Positions 1 through 7,089 of a DNA stretch of 64,000 nucleotides are shown here, piece by piece. Within the stretch, counting starts at the first letter, position 1. Every line of letters begins with the position of its first letter. The position numbers were made by a program, and so were the translations under genes. Below the pieces are notes generated by a model. That model did not search any database and was not told the origin of the DNA. It saw nothing but the letters and a program-made list of their open reading frames with translations. The stretch spans positions 1,612,001 through 1,676,000 of the forward strand of contig NZ_UATM01000032.1 of assembly GCF_900454685.1 (NCBI RefSeq). The letters are read 5' to 3'. Source of the DNA: Peptoniphilus harei. Its GTDB lineage: Bacteria > Bacillota > Clostridia > Tissierellales > Peptoniphilaceae.

Positions 1-531
1 TTTTTCCTCAAGATAAGCTGCTAAGTCCTTGTGAAGCCTTGTGTTAGGATGAATTCCATCGATAAGGTCTTCTTCTATATAGTTTTCTTTAGCATAATCG
101 TAGAAGGATACGACCCTATAGTCTCCTTCTCTTTCCTTTAAGATCCTATCAAAATCTTCTATTTTTTTATTTACAGAAGTAAAATTTATAAAACTTTTAT
201 AGGCTTCGTCAAGATTTAAAAAAGACGTTGGATAAGGTGTAATTATGAAAATTTTTCCCTTATTTATTTTTAACTTATCTACAATTTTAAAAATATTATC
301 TAAGACATGATCAAGAGACTTCCCATTATAAAAATCATTTAAACCAATACAAACTAAATTCACATCATAGGCAATTAAGTTATCTAGTGTCAAAAGTAGT
401 TCGTCACTAGTTAGACCATTAACCCCATAGTTATCAATATCATAACCTTTTCCCGATAAGTAATAAACTAAGGATTTTCCTCCTACTAAAAATCCCTCAA
501 AAATCGAATCACCTAAGGCACAGAATTTCAT
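1..531 (-). CDS. SGNH/GDSL-type hydrolase (3' end cut by window edge)
   Basis: Reading from the ATG at 529-531, the protein begins MKFCALGDSIFEGF, a GDS block I motif with the nucleophilic Ser, followed by block III GLND near residue 60 and block V DGIHPN near residue 155. These three blocks define the SGNH hydrolase fold (esterase, lipase or acetylhydrolase); substrate cannot be told. There is no signal peptide, so it is probably cytoplasmic. The SD GGAGGG sits next to the radC stop codon, with an 8-nt gap, so it is the distal gene of the radC operon. About 177 codons are visible and the C-terminus lies outside the window. The family call is firm, the exact role unknown. Confidence 0.85.
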   Translation of the reverse strand, partial: MKFCALGDSIFEGFLVGGKSLVYYLSGKGYDIDNYGVNGLTSDELLLTLDNLIAYDVNLVCIGLNDFYNGKSLDHVLDNIFKIVDKLKINKGKIFIITPYPTSFLNLDEAYKSFINFTSVNKKIEDFDRILKEREGDYRVVSFYDYAKENYIEEDLIDGIHPNTRLHKDLAAYLEEK

Positions 532-539
532 AAGCCCTC

Positions 540-1259
540 CTATAAAAGTCCTTCTTCAAGAAAACTAAAGTATCTGTTGTCTCCAATAATTATATGATCC
601 AAGATGTCTATACCAATAATCTTAGAAGCCTCAATTAAATTTTTTGTGAGCCCTATATCTTCCTTTGATGGGCTGGGGTCACCAGTTGGGTGATTATGTA
701 ATAGAATTATGCTGTGAGCATTGTCAGATATAGCGGCCCTGAAAACTTCCCTTGCATGGACTATAGTCATATTAATAGTTCCCTTAGAAATTTCCCTGAT
801 AAAGTTTATTTCCTTCTTTGTATTAAGAGTCATAATCCTAAAGTGTTCTTGCTCCAATACACTCATCTCGCTCAACACATAATTAGCAGCTATAGATGGC
901 GAAGTAACTCTTATCTTTGTTCCATTACTTGAAACAGCAAGTCTTATGCCCAGTTGGACTGCCGCCAAGATCATAGCAGCCTTGGCCTCTCCTATTCCAT
1001 CAACCTCCATAAGATTAGAAAGGTTTGCATTCTTTAAGGAGTTTAGTCCATTAGAATCATTAGCTGTCCTAAGGGACCTCAAAACCTTAGTAGCAGTATC
1101 AATGGCTGAATCTCCCTTCCTATTTCCCGTCCTAATAATTAGGGCTAGGAGTTCAGCATTAGATAGATAATCTGGACCAAACTTAATTAGTTTCTCTTGA
1201 GGCCTTTCGTCCTCTGGCATTTCCTTTATAGTGTATTTTTCAAAATCTCTCTCTTTCAT
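540..1259 (-). CDS. radC: RadC family JAB/JAMM-domain protein
   Basis: The 239-residue product has the RadC architecture: an N-terminal helix-hairpin-helix-like part (about residues 1-100, with DGIGEAKAA) and a C-terminal JAB domain with the metal motif HNHPTGDPSPSKED near residue 190. RadC was named for DNA repair, but that role has been questioned and no biochemical activity is settled. The start is supported by GGTGG six bases upstream. It follows maf by 16 bp and precedes the SGNH hydrolase, a common neighbourhood in Firmicutes (maf-radC, often near mreB, which is not seen here). Length is normal. Confidence 0.95.
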   Translation of the reverse strand: MKERDFEKYTIKEMPEDERPQEKLIKFGPDYLSNAELLALIIRTGNRKGDSAIDTATKVLRSLRTANDSNGLNSLKNANLSNLMEVDGIGEAKAAMILAAVQLGIRLAVSSNGTKIRVTSPSIAANYVLSEMSVLEQEHFRIMTLNTKKEINFIREISKGTINMTIVHAREVFRAAISDNAHSIILLHNHPTGDPSPSKEDIGLTKNLIEASKIIGIDILDHIIIGDNRYFSFLEEGLL

Positions 1260-1275
1260 CTAAACCACCAATCAC

Positions 1276-1854
1276 TTATTGCCATAAATTAAAATCAAAT
1301 AACCTAGTTAGGTCTCTATTTATTTTTCCAATTGGAAGACCAACAATATTAAAAAAGTCACCCCTGATTTCTTCAACAAGTAAGGCTCCCTTGTCTTGTA
1401 TACCGTAGGCACCAGCCTTGTCTTCATATTCTAATGTATCCAAATAATTTTCAACTTCTTCATGGCTTAAGTCATAAAATTTTACAGAAGATTTTTCATA
1501 GTCCACATACTTTATGCCTTGAGACAATTTAAAAATAGCATAAGCCGTATAAACATTGTGGACCTTACCACTTAAAGACTTAATCATTTCTCTCGCCTCA
1601 TCCCTGTTCTTAGGTTTGCCCATTAGTTTTCCATCAAGTTCCACTAGGGTATCAGCAGATAAAACAATAGAGTTTTCATTTTCCTTGGCAACTTCTATAC
1701 CTTTTCCAAAAGCAAGGCCCATAACAGTTGCCCAGGGAGAAAAAGTATCGTCCTTAATTTCATTTATTTCTCTTGTTATAATTTCAAAATCTATAAATTC
1801 TCCCAAAATTTCTCTTCTTCTTGGAGAATTTGACGCTAAAATAATTTTTTCCAT
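1276..1854 (-). CDS. maf: Maf-like nucleotide pyrophosphatase
   Basis: A 192-residue Maf/Ham1-superfamily protein beginning MEKIILASNSPRRREIL, the conserved Maf N-terminus (S-x-S-P-R-R), with the later motifs SADT near residue 66 and GDFFNIVGLP near residue 165. Maf proteins hydrolyse non-canonical or selected nucleoside triphosphates (dTTP/UTP type in the YhdE subgroup) to monophosphates and have been linked to division arrest. The SD GAGGT precedes the ATG. It lies between the Gx membrane protein (8-nt gap) and radC, in one operon. Start and length are normal for the family. Confidence 0.95.
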   Translation of the reverse strand: MEKIILASNSPRRREILGEFIDFEIITREINEIKDDTFSPWATVMGLAFGKGIEVAKENENSIVLSADTLVELDGKLMGKPKNRDEAREMIKSLSGKVHNVYTAYAIFKLSQGIKYVDYEKSSVKFYDLSHEEVENYLDTLEYEDKAGAYGIQDKGALLVEEIRGDFFNIVGLPIGKINRDLTRLFDFNLWQ

Positions 1855-1862
1855 ATATACCT

Positions 1863-2363
1863 CTACTTAGAAATGTTTGTGTTGTCAACTATATAGATTG
1901 AAGTAAGTCCAACAAAAAAACCTGTGAAAATACCAAGAATAACCAAAATTGGAAGATAGGCTAAGATTGCTGTGGTCCTCATTATAAATGAAGCCACAAG
2001 AACCTGACCTAAATTGTGAAAAAAAGAACCAATTTCACTTATACCAATAAGTGATAAATATTTTCTCAAGAATTTGTGGGCTAAAATCATAGAAAGAGAA
2101 CTCAATATAGCCCCACCCATGGAGAAAAATAAACTTGAAATTGCTCCAGTCACAAGTCCCAATAATATAGTTTTAAAAATAGCTACAAAAAAACCCTCCT
2201 TGTAGCCAATTGCAACTATAGTTACTAGGACAACAATATTGGATAATCCAAGTCTTGCTCCTGGAATAGCTACAGGTAGCGGAATCATGGACTCAAAGAG
2301 ACCAAGCACAATACCAAGAGCACTTAAGAGGGATAGGTAAATTAACTTTTTATTATTTCTCAT
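1863..2363 (-). CDS. Gx transporter family / heptaprenyl diphosphate synthase component I-like membrane protein
   Basis: A 166-residue, very hydrophobic protein with about five predicted membrane segments. It matches the Hpre_diP_synt_I / 'Gx transporter' family, recognisable from PGARLGLSN near residue 36 and the glycine- and small-residue-rich helices. Despite the old name, this family resembles ECF-type substrate-binding (S) subunits, and no substrate is assigned. It overlaps the upstream NusG-II gene by ATGA, so the two are translationally coupled; this pair is recurrent in Clostridia, often near quinone or flavin redox genes, which are not present here. The biochemical role is unknown. 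Confidence 0.8.
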   Translation of the reverse strand: MRNNKKLIYLSLLSALGIVLGLFESMIPLPVAIPGARLGLSNIVVLVTIVAIGYKEGFFVAIFKTILLGLVTGAISSLFFSMGGAILSSLSMILAHKFLRKYLSLIGISEIGSFFHNLGQVLVASFIMRTTAILAYLPILVILGIFTGFFVGLTSIYIVDNTNISK

Positions 2364-2755
2364 TTTATTATCATATCCAAACTCTCGTCGCTAGGCTTGT
2401 CTTCAACAATCTTAAGCATAAGTCTATTAGGTAGACAAATAATAGAATCACCTGTTAGACTAATTTTTCCCATCTTCATGCAAATCTTATCCTTGCAATC
2501 AGATTCATGCATATGAACTTCTCCATTATTTATATGAACTTCGTTCTTGCCGTACTTAGTATCTATATCAAGATCTAAATTCGTATCTTCATTTAATTCA
2601 ACTTCCTTATAAATTTTTCCGTCAACAGTTATAACAAGTTTTTTAGAAGATATTTCATCTTCTTTCGGTAACTTGTTGGTGAAAAAATAAATAAGAAAAG
2701 ACGAAATAATTATTAAAAAAATAACTAAAACATCAGCTTTTTTTATCTTATTCAT
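2360..2755 (-). CDS. NusG domain II-containing membrane-anchored protein
   Basis: The 131-residue product has one N-terminal membrane segment (about residues 8-26, VLVIFLIIISSFLIYFF) and an extracytoplasmic NusG_II domain. Its hallmark is the DCKDKICMKMG...IICLPNRL stretch, a conserved Cys pair plus C-x-P-N-R motif. The family's function is unknown. It is first in the operon with Gx protein, maf, radC and SGNH hydrolase. The start codon ATG at 2753-2755 lies only 6 nt downstream of a TGC-TATAAT extended -10 box and there is no SD; an in-frame TAA just upstream excludes a longer protein. The mRNA is therefore predicted to be leaderless. Confidence 0.85.
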   Translation of the reverse strand: MNKIKKADVLVIFLIIISSFLIYFFTNKLPKEDEISSKKLVITVDGKIYKEVELNEDTNLDLDIDTKYGKNEVHINNGEVHMHESDCKDKICMKMGKISLTGDSIICLPNRLMLKIVEDKPSDESLDMIIK

Positions 2756-2761
2756 GAATTT

Positions 2762-2770
2762 ATTATAGCA
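2762..2770 (-). promoter_or_regulatory. Extended -10 promoter of the NusG-II/Gx/maf/radC operon
   Basis: On the minus strand, TGC-TATAAT lies six bases before the ATG at 2755. Initiation at the usual 6-7 nt downstream of the -10 box would start the RNA on or next to the A of the start codon. No good -35 hexamer is visible, which is normal for extended -10 promoters. Confidence 0.6.
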
Positions 2771-3007
2771 TACTTTTATTTACTAATGACTTAATAAATA
2801 AAATTTTAATTTTTATATTTAACTAATTATAATTTTTAGTAAAAAATAGTTTAAAGTCGGTGTGAAAATTTTTAATTTTTTTCGAATGGAAAAATTGATT
2901 TTAAATGATTAATAATTAAATATGAATGATCTCTTATAAAAAAAAGTGGACATTTGGTGTGGATTTTGGCATAAATAGACGGCAAAAAAACAATATTACA
3001 GGGCAAT
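2771..3007. other. AT-rich spacer without a recognisable gene
   Basis: This stretch between the NusG-II operon promoter and the tRNA terminator holds no credible ORF on either strand. It contains the 16-mer ATGACTTAATAAATAA (from about 2786), which is also present inside the 18-bp repeat array near 34675. I see no promoter or RNA gene in it. Confidence 0.5.
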
Positions 3008-3075
3008 AAAAAAATCGTGTATCATCATTAACCGCATGAAATACAAATAAACGGCAATTAACGATAATACACGAT
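3008..3075 (-). terminator. Long intrinsic terminator of the tRNA operon
   Basis: Two 18-nt arms, 3014-3031 and 3058-3075, pair along their full length with only two G-U pairs, and a smaller CCG/CGG stem can form inside the loop. A run of seven U follows on the minus strand. It begins ten bases after the CCA of tRNA-Leu. The stem is much longer than a typical terminator. Confidence 0.8.
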
Positions 3076-3084
3076 AATAGAAAA

Positions 3085-3171
3085 TGGTGCTAAAGATGGG
3101 ACTTGAACCCATACGATCTTTCGACCGCCAGATTTTGAGTCTGGTGCGTCTGCCAATTCCGCCACTCTAGC
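3085..3171 (-). tRNA. tRNA-Leu (CAA)
   Basis: The 87-nt minus-strand gene has a 7-bp acceptor stem (GCTAGAG with CTTTAGC), encoded CCA at 3085-3087, a GGTTCAAGTCC T-arm, and an anticodon loop CTCAAAA giving anticodon CAA, which reads UUG. A long variable arm is present, as expected for tRNA-Leu. It lies 38 bp downstream of tRNA-His, separated by a terminator-like hairpin. Confidence 0.97.
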
Positions 3172-3201
3172 AAAATAAAAAAAGAAGTGCCAGGCACTTC
3201 T
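3172..3201 (-). terminator. Terminator-like hairpin between tRNA-His and tRNA-Leu
   Basis: On the minus strand the perfect arms AGAAGTGCC and GGCACTTCT flank a single T (effective loop CTG) and run into a tract of T residues that ends where tRNA-Leu begins. It has all the marks of an intrinsic terminator. Because tRNA-Leu has no room for its own promoter, it may set the ratio of the two tRNAs by partial read-through. Confidence 0.65.
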
Positions 3202-3209
3202 AAATATTG

Positions 3210-3287
3210 TGGGGTGGATAGTGGGAATCGAACCCACGATCTTCAGGACCACAATCTGACGCCTTAACCAGCTAGGCCATACCCACC
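3210..3287 (-). tRNA. tRNA-His (GTG)
   Basis: The acceptor stem GTGGGTA pairs with TATCCAC, followed by C73 and an encoded CCA (3210-3212). The anticodon loop TTGTGGT gives anticodon GTG. The extra G at position -1, diagnostic for tRNA-His and facing C73, is encoded at 3287. The anticodon stem has one A-C mismatch at its base (31-39), otherwise the cloverleaf is regular. Confidence 0.97.
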
Positions 3288-3302
3288 ACGAACAATAAAT
3301 AT

Positions 3303-3331
3303 ATAATAACAAATTAAAAATGTATTGTCAA
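3303..3331 (-). promoter_or_regulatory. Near-consensus promoter of tRNA-His/tRNA-Leu
   Basis: A perfect -35 TTGACA (3326-3331), a 17-bp spacer and TATTAT (3303-3308), the latter preceded by TGT (extended -10). Transcription should start about 9 nt before the tRNA-His 5' end. This is the strongest promoter match in the window, as expected for stable RNA. Confidence 0.85.
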
Positions 3332-3347
3332 TAAAGATTTACAATAA

Positions 3348-3932
3348 TTATAAGTTTTCTAATTTTTCTCTTAAATTCTTCAAGGCTCTTGCTCTGTGAG
3401 AAATTTCATTTTTTTCTTCGTGAGACATTTCTGCAAAAGTTTTGTCAAATCCATCTGGTATGAAGATACTATCATAGCCAAAACCATTGTCTCCTCTTTC
3501 AACTTCTGAAATTTTTCCCTCACAAACCCCTTCTATTGGAATTATATTCTTCTTTGAATCGATTAAGATTATTTGAGTTTTGAAATAGGCTGACCTGTCT
3601 TCTTTGTTCTTTAAGTTTGTTAAAAGTTTTTCTCTGTTTTTCTTATCATCATGCTCTGATGCATACCTTGCAGAGTGAACTCCTGGCTCACCATCAAGTG
3701 CATTTACAAAAAGTCCTGTGTCATCAGCCAGGACTGCGAGGTCAATTCTTTCTGCCATGGCACTTGCTTTTTTCAAAGCATTGTCATAAAGTGTTTCTCC
3801 ATCTTCTACTACTTCAAAATCAAGTCCATCTATATCAGACTTCCCAAAGATTTCAATATCTAAGTCAGCTAAAATTTCTTTTATTTCTCTTAATTTATTT
3901 TTATTATCTGTTGATAAAACTATTTTATTCAT
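3348..3932 (-). CDS. rdgB: XTP/dITP diphosphatase (Ham1/RdgB)
   Basis: A 194-residue Ham1 family enzyme that hydrolyses dITP, XTP and dXTP to monophosphates, keeping deaminated purines out of DNA. Visible signatures are STDNKNKLREIKEIL at the N-terminus (the family's S/T-x-N-x-x-K), the ADDTGLFV motif near residue 69, GEPGVHSARYA near residue 81 and GFGYDSIF near residue 149. It overlaps the rph stop codon by ATGA and an SD-like GGAG lies upstream, so it is coupled to rph, a standard pair in Firmicutes. Length is normal. No intrinsic terminator separates it from the tRNA operon downstream. Confidence 0.96.
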   Translation of the reverse strand: MNKIVLSTDNKNKLREIKEILADLDIEIFGKSDIDGLDFEVVEDGETLYDNALKKASAMAERIDLAVLADDTGLFVNALDGEPGVHSARYASEHDDKKNREKLLTNLKNKEDRSAYFKTQIILIDSKKNIIPIEGVCEGKISEVERGDNGFGYDSIFIPDGFDKTFAEMSHEEKNEISHRARALKNLREKLENL

Positions 3933-4645
3933 AGACTTTGCTCCAAAATTTCAAAATATCGGAAGATTTCTCCAATTCCTCTCTTAGCTCCTTGTAAAAA
4001 TTCATTTAACTCTTCAATGGAAAATGTGTCTTTTTCTCCAGTTCCTTGAATTTCTACAAGTTGAAAGTCGTCATTCATTACAATATTTAGGTCTACATCT
4101 GCATTGGAATCTTCTTTGAAGTCTAAATCAACTAGGCTTGTCCCATTAACTTTTCCTACACTAATAGCTGCAACTTTTGAGATGATTGGATCTTCTTCAA
4201 ACCTCTTATTCTCTAAGGCTTTTTTAACTGCAAGTTTAAGTGCAATGTAAGAACCTGTTATTGCTGCTGTTCTAGTTCCTCCATCGGCAGATATAACATC
4301 GCAGTCTATCCAAATAGTTCTTTCTCCAATTTTATCTAAATCTATACAAGTCCTTAAGGATCTTCCAATTAATCTTGAAATTTCGCTGCTTCTTCCATCA
4401 AGTTTCCCCTTGGAAATGTCCCTAACTTTTCTAGTAGGGGTTGATCCAGGTAACATTGAATATTCACTTGATAGCCAGCCCTTATTTTTTCCTCTTAAAA
4501 ATCCTGGAACCTTGTTTTCGATCATGGCACTACAAATAACTCTTGTCTTGCCACATTCTATTAAAACTGATCCATCGGGATGGTCTAAGTAATTAGGAGT
4601 GATCCTTATAGGTCTTGCTTCATCGTTCTGTCTATCTTCTCTCAT
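3929..4645 (-). CDS. rph: Ribonuclease PH
   Basis: A 238-residue RNase PH, a phosphate-dependent 3'-5' exoribonuclease that trims tRNA 3' ends. It shows the family start MREDRQNDEARPIRI, the phosphate-binding and dimer region GRSSEISRLIGRSLR near residue 86, and CDVISADGGTRTAAI near residue 115. The SD AAGGGGAATT precedes the ATG. It sits between the amidase gene (10-nt gap) and rdgB (4-nt overlap) in a three-gene operon. Length matches the family. Confidence 0.97.
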   Translation of the reverse strand: MREDRQNDEARPIRITPNYLDHPDGSVLIECGKTRVICSAMIENKVPGFLRGKNKGWLSSEYSMLPGSTPTRKVRDISKGKLDGRSSEISRLIGRSLRTCIDLDKIGERTIWIDCDVISADGGTRTAAITGSYIALKLAVKKALENKRFEEDPIISKVAAISVGKVNGTSLVDLDFKEDSNADVDLNIVMNDDFQLVEIQGTGEKDTFSIEELNEFLQGAKRGIGEIFRYFEILEQSL

Positions 4646-4655
4646 AATTCCCCTT

Positions 4656-6008
4656 CTATTTTTCTACAAATGTGTTCATATATTCTTCTATACCATTATA
4701 GAGTCCTTGTGCTAATTTATCAATGTAGTCAGGGTCTTTAATATTTTCTAAATCATCTTCATTGGATAAAAATCCAAGTTCTGCTAAGGCAGCAACATTT
4801 TTTGTCTTATTTAAAACAATTATAGCTGGCCTATTTTTAATTCCACGATCAACTGCTCCTGTTTCTTTTATAAGAGCTTTTTGTAAGCAGGATGCGAAAT
4901 CTTTTTGAACTGTATCTTTAATTCTTACGTTCTTTTCTGATGCGTAAAGAACTTCTATCCCCTTGGCACTAGAATTATCAGCACTGTTAAAGTGGATTGA
5001 TAAAAATAAGTGAGCGTCTCCATCGTTAGAAACACCTGCCCTATCTAGAAGCTTAATGTATTCGTCTCTTGTTCTTGTTATTGTTGGGCTTATTTCACTA
5101 TTGGCAGATAGTTTATCCATTAATCTCTCAGCAACTAATAGATTTACAGTTTTTTCATAGGTTTCTCCATCAAGAGCAACTGCTCCTGAGTCTTTTCCAC
5201 CGTGACCAGGGTCAATTACAATTTTTAATTTGCCATTAACTTCTATCTTATCTTTAATTACCCTCTTTTTCTTTTCATCTGATTTATCAAGTTCAGCTTG
5301 GTCAAAAATCTTGTCCTTGTTGCCACCCTTAATTTCTTTTGTAATCTTGTTAGTTTCTCTCTTTTCCACATTTGACTCAAAATAATTGCTATCGAATATG
5401 GATTTTGAATTAGAATTCTTAGTCTTAGATGCAACTTTTTTCGTATTCTTATTCTTAGACTTATTATTCTTAGTATTCTTATTAGAATTTTCTTTCTTGT
5501 CATCTTCAACAATAGACTTAGTCTTATTTGTGCTTATCTCTGCCCTAACTTTATCGTTATTCCAATCAACATCATAACCAAAAGTTTCAGAAATAAATCT
5601 CAAAGGCACCATTGTCTTGGTTTCTTTTCTTGGGCTTGAATAAAGAGCAAGTTGTGGTGCTTGAGCATTGTCAAGGCTTATTTTTTTACCATTAACTCTT
5701 ACATTAGGACTATTTATTTTCATGTCAATAACATCTCCATTAAGACTAATCTTAATTGACTTATCCCTGTTGTTCCACTTGACATCTGCTCCGAGATTTT
5801 CTGTGATTTCACGGATCGGCACAAAAGTCCTGCCCTGCTTTATGTAGGGGGAGAATTCTGTCTTTAATGTCCTATTATTTACTAGAACTCCAGCTTTCTT
5901 AACCTGAAATTGTGTCCTGCCTATGCTTACTTTAAATAAGTTGTTGGCAAATACTGGTGTAATAAGTAATGCCAAGCACAATATTGAAATTTTAATAATT
6001 TTTTTCAT
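4656..6008 (-). CDS. Secreted N-acetylmuramoyl-L-alanine amidase with stalk domain
   Basis: The 450-residue preprotein has a signal peptide (about residues 1-21, cleavage after PVFA), a copper-amine-oxidase N-terminal-like stalk domain (about 25-160; GRTFVPIREI and MVPLRFISETFGYDVDWNND), a Lys/Asn/Ser-rich linker (about 165-258) and a C-terminal Amidase_3 domain. Zinc and catalytic residues are visible: IDPGHGG near 265, the Glu of ETYEKTVN near 280, SIHFN near 340 and AELGF near 412. It cleaves the amide between MurNAc and the stem peptide, so it acts in the wall in cell separation or turnover. The start is supported by SD AGGTGA. It is first in the operon with rph and rdgB. Confidence 0.93.
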   Translation of the reverse strand: MKKIIKISILCLALLITPVFANNLFKVSIGRTQFQVKKAGVLVNNRTLKTEFSPYIKQGRTFVPIREITENLGADVKWNNRDKSIKISLNGDVIDMKINSPNVRVNGKKISLDNAQAPQLALYSSPRKETKTMVPLRFISETFGYDVDWNNDKVRAEISTNKTKSIVEDDKKENSNKNTKNNKSKNKNTKKVASKTKNSNSKSIFDSNYFESNVEKRETNKITKEIKGGNKDKIFDQAELDKSDEKKKRVIKDKIEVNGKLKIVIDPGHGGKDSGAVALDGETYEKTVNLLVAERLMDKLSANSEISPTITRTRDEYIKLLDRAGVSNDGDAHLFLSIHFNSADNSSAKGIEVLYASEKNVRIKDTVQKDFASCLQKALIKETGAVDRGIKNRPAIIVLNKTKNVAALAELGFLSNEDDLENIKDPDYIDKLAQGLYNGIEEYMNTFVEK

Positions 6009-6025
6009 TTAATTCACCTAGATAA

Positions 6026-6054
6026 AGTTTATAGACTTTTGTAATTATTGTCAA
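6026..6054 (-). promoter_or_regulatory. Candidate promoter of the amidase-rph-rdgB operon
   Basis: A perfect -35 TTGACA (6049-6054) is followed either by TAAACT at a 17-bp spacing (6026-6031) or by TATAAA at 15 bp (6028-6033). The -35 box is convincing, the -10 assignment less so. Confidence 0.5.
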
Positions 6055-6078
6055 CAATGTAACCAAATTGTAATAATT

Positions 6079-7062
6079 TTAGACCACTTTATAAAGCTCA
6101 TCAGGATCAGGATCTTTTAATATTATTTCTTTGTCCTCATACTTTACTACAGCTTCATTTTCTCCATTTATTTCTCCAATTTTTGTAACTTTAATTCCTT
6201 TAGCTTCTGCTTCTCTTTTAAAGTCATCAAAGCTTTCTTTATCAAATACCATTAACATGGACCCACTTGATATTAACTTCATGGGATTTATATCATAAAA
6301 GTCGGAGATTTTCCTAGTTACATCTAAAAGAGGGATTAAGTCATTATAAATTCTTATACCGTGACCTAAAGCTCTAGAAGTCTCCCACACTGCACCAAAA
6401 AGTCCACCTTCAGTGATGTCGTGCATGTGTTTTACATAGTATTTACCTGCAATTTTAGATTCCTTTAAAACAGAAATTTCCTTGGAAAGTGATTTTGCAA
6501 ATTCATATTCTTCTTCGTTTAAAATTTCTTTTACCTGGTCTTTTTCATGGGCAATTATACTTGTGCCTTCTATGCCAAGATATTTAGAAACCACAAGTAC
6601 GTCTCCTGGCTTTACACTTTTTATGTCTGGTCTTCTATCTTTATTGACTCTGCCTAGGACTGTAGTTGAAATTACAATTTTATTTACGGCATCAGTTACC
6701 TCAGTGTGTCCACCAACTATATCAACATTTAGTTCTTCTGCAGTTCTTGTTGCATCATTTACAATTTCCTTTAAGTCGTCTAGGTCGGCAGATGGCGGAA
6801 TCAAAAGTGTCATTAAAACTCCCACTGGGTCTGCACATTGGCAACTCACATCATTTACAGAAATATTTATGGCAAGTGATCCTAGGTTTTTTGAAGCACC
6901 TGTTATGGGATCAGTTGAGGCTACTATTAGGTCTCCTCCAAAATCCATTACTGCATTGTCAAGACCAGTTCCTCCACCCATTATCACTTCTTTTCTATTT
7001 GAAACAAGCTTATCAAAAATATATTTTTCCAACAAGTCTGTTTTTAATTTTCCAATTTTCAT
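6079..7062 (-). CDS. HypE-like AIR-synthase family protein
   Basis: A 327-residue protein of the PurM/HypE/SelD superfamily. It shows the glycine-rich start GGGTGLDNAV near residue 29, the substrate-binding STDPITG near 48, VNDVSCQCADPVGVL near 70, and GGHTEVT near 117. HypE itself dehydrates a thiocarbamoyl group during NiFe hydrogenase maturation, but no other hyp gene is nearby, and many Firmicutes carry this stand-alone relative with unknown substrate. The SD GAGGTG lies before the ATG. It trails the pilus genes by 27 bp, probably in the same transcript. The superfamily is certain, the reaction is not. Confidence 0.8.
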   Translation of the reverse strand: MKIGKLKTDLLEKYIFDKLVSNRKEVIMGGGTGLDNAVMDFGGDLIVASTDPITGASKNLGSLAINISVNDVSCQCADPVGVLMTLLIPPSADLDDLKEIVNDATRTAEELNVDIVGGHTEVTDAVNKIVISTTVLGRVNKDRRPDIKSVKPGDVLVVSKYLGIEGTSIIAHEKDQVKEILNEEEYEFAKSLSKEISVLKESKIAGKYYVKHMHDITEGGLFGAVWETSRALGHGIRIYNDLIPLLDVTRKISDFYDINPMKLISSGSMLMVFDKESFDDFKREAEAKGIKVTKIGEINGENEAVVKYEDKEIILKDPDPDELYKVV

Positions 7063-7089
7063 CCTTTACACCTCACAAAAATTTTACAC

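Noticed and set aside
3058..3312. An 84-codon minus-strand ORF
   Set aside because: It runs straight through both tRNA genes and is a by-product of their sequence.
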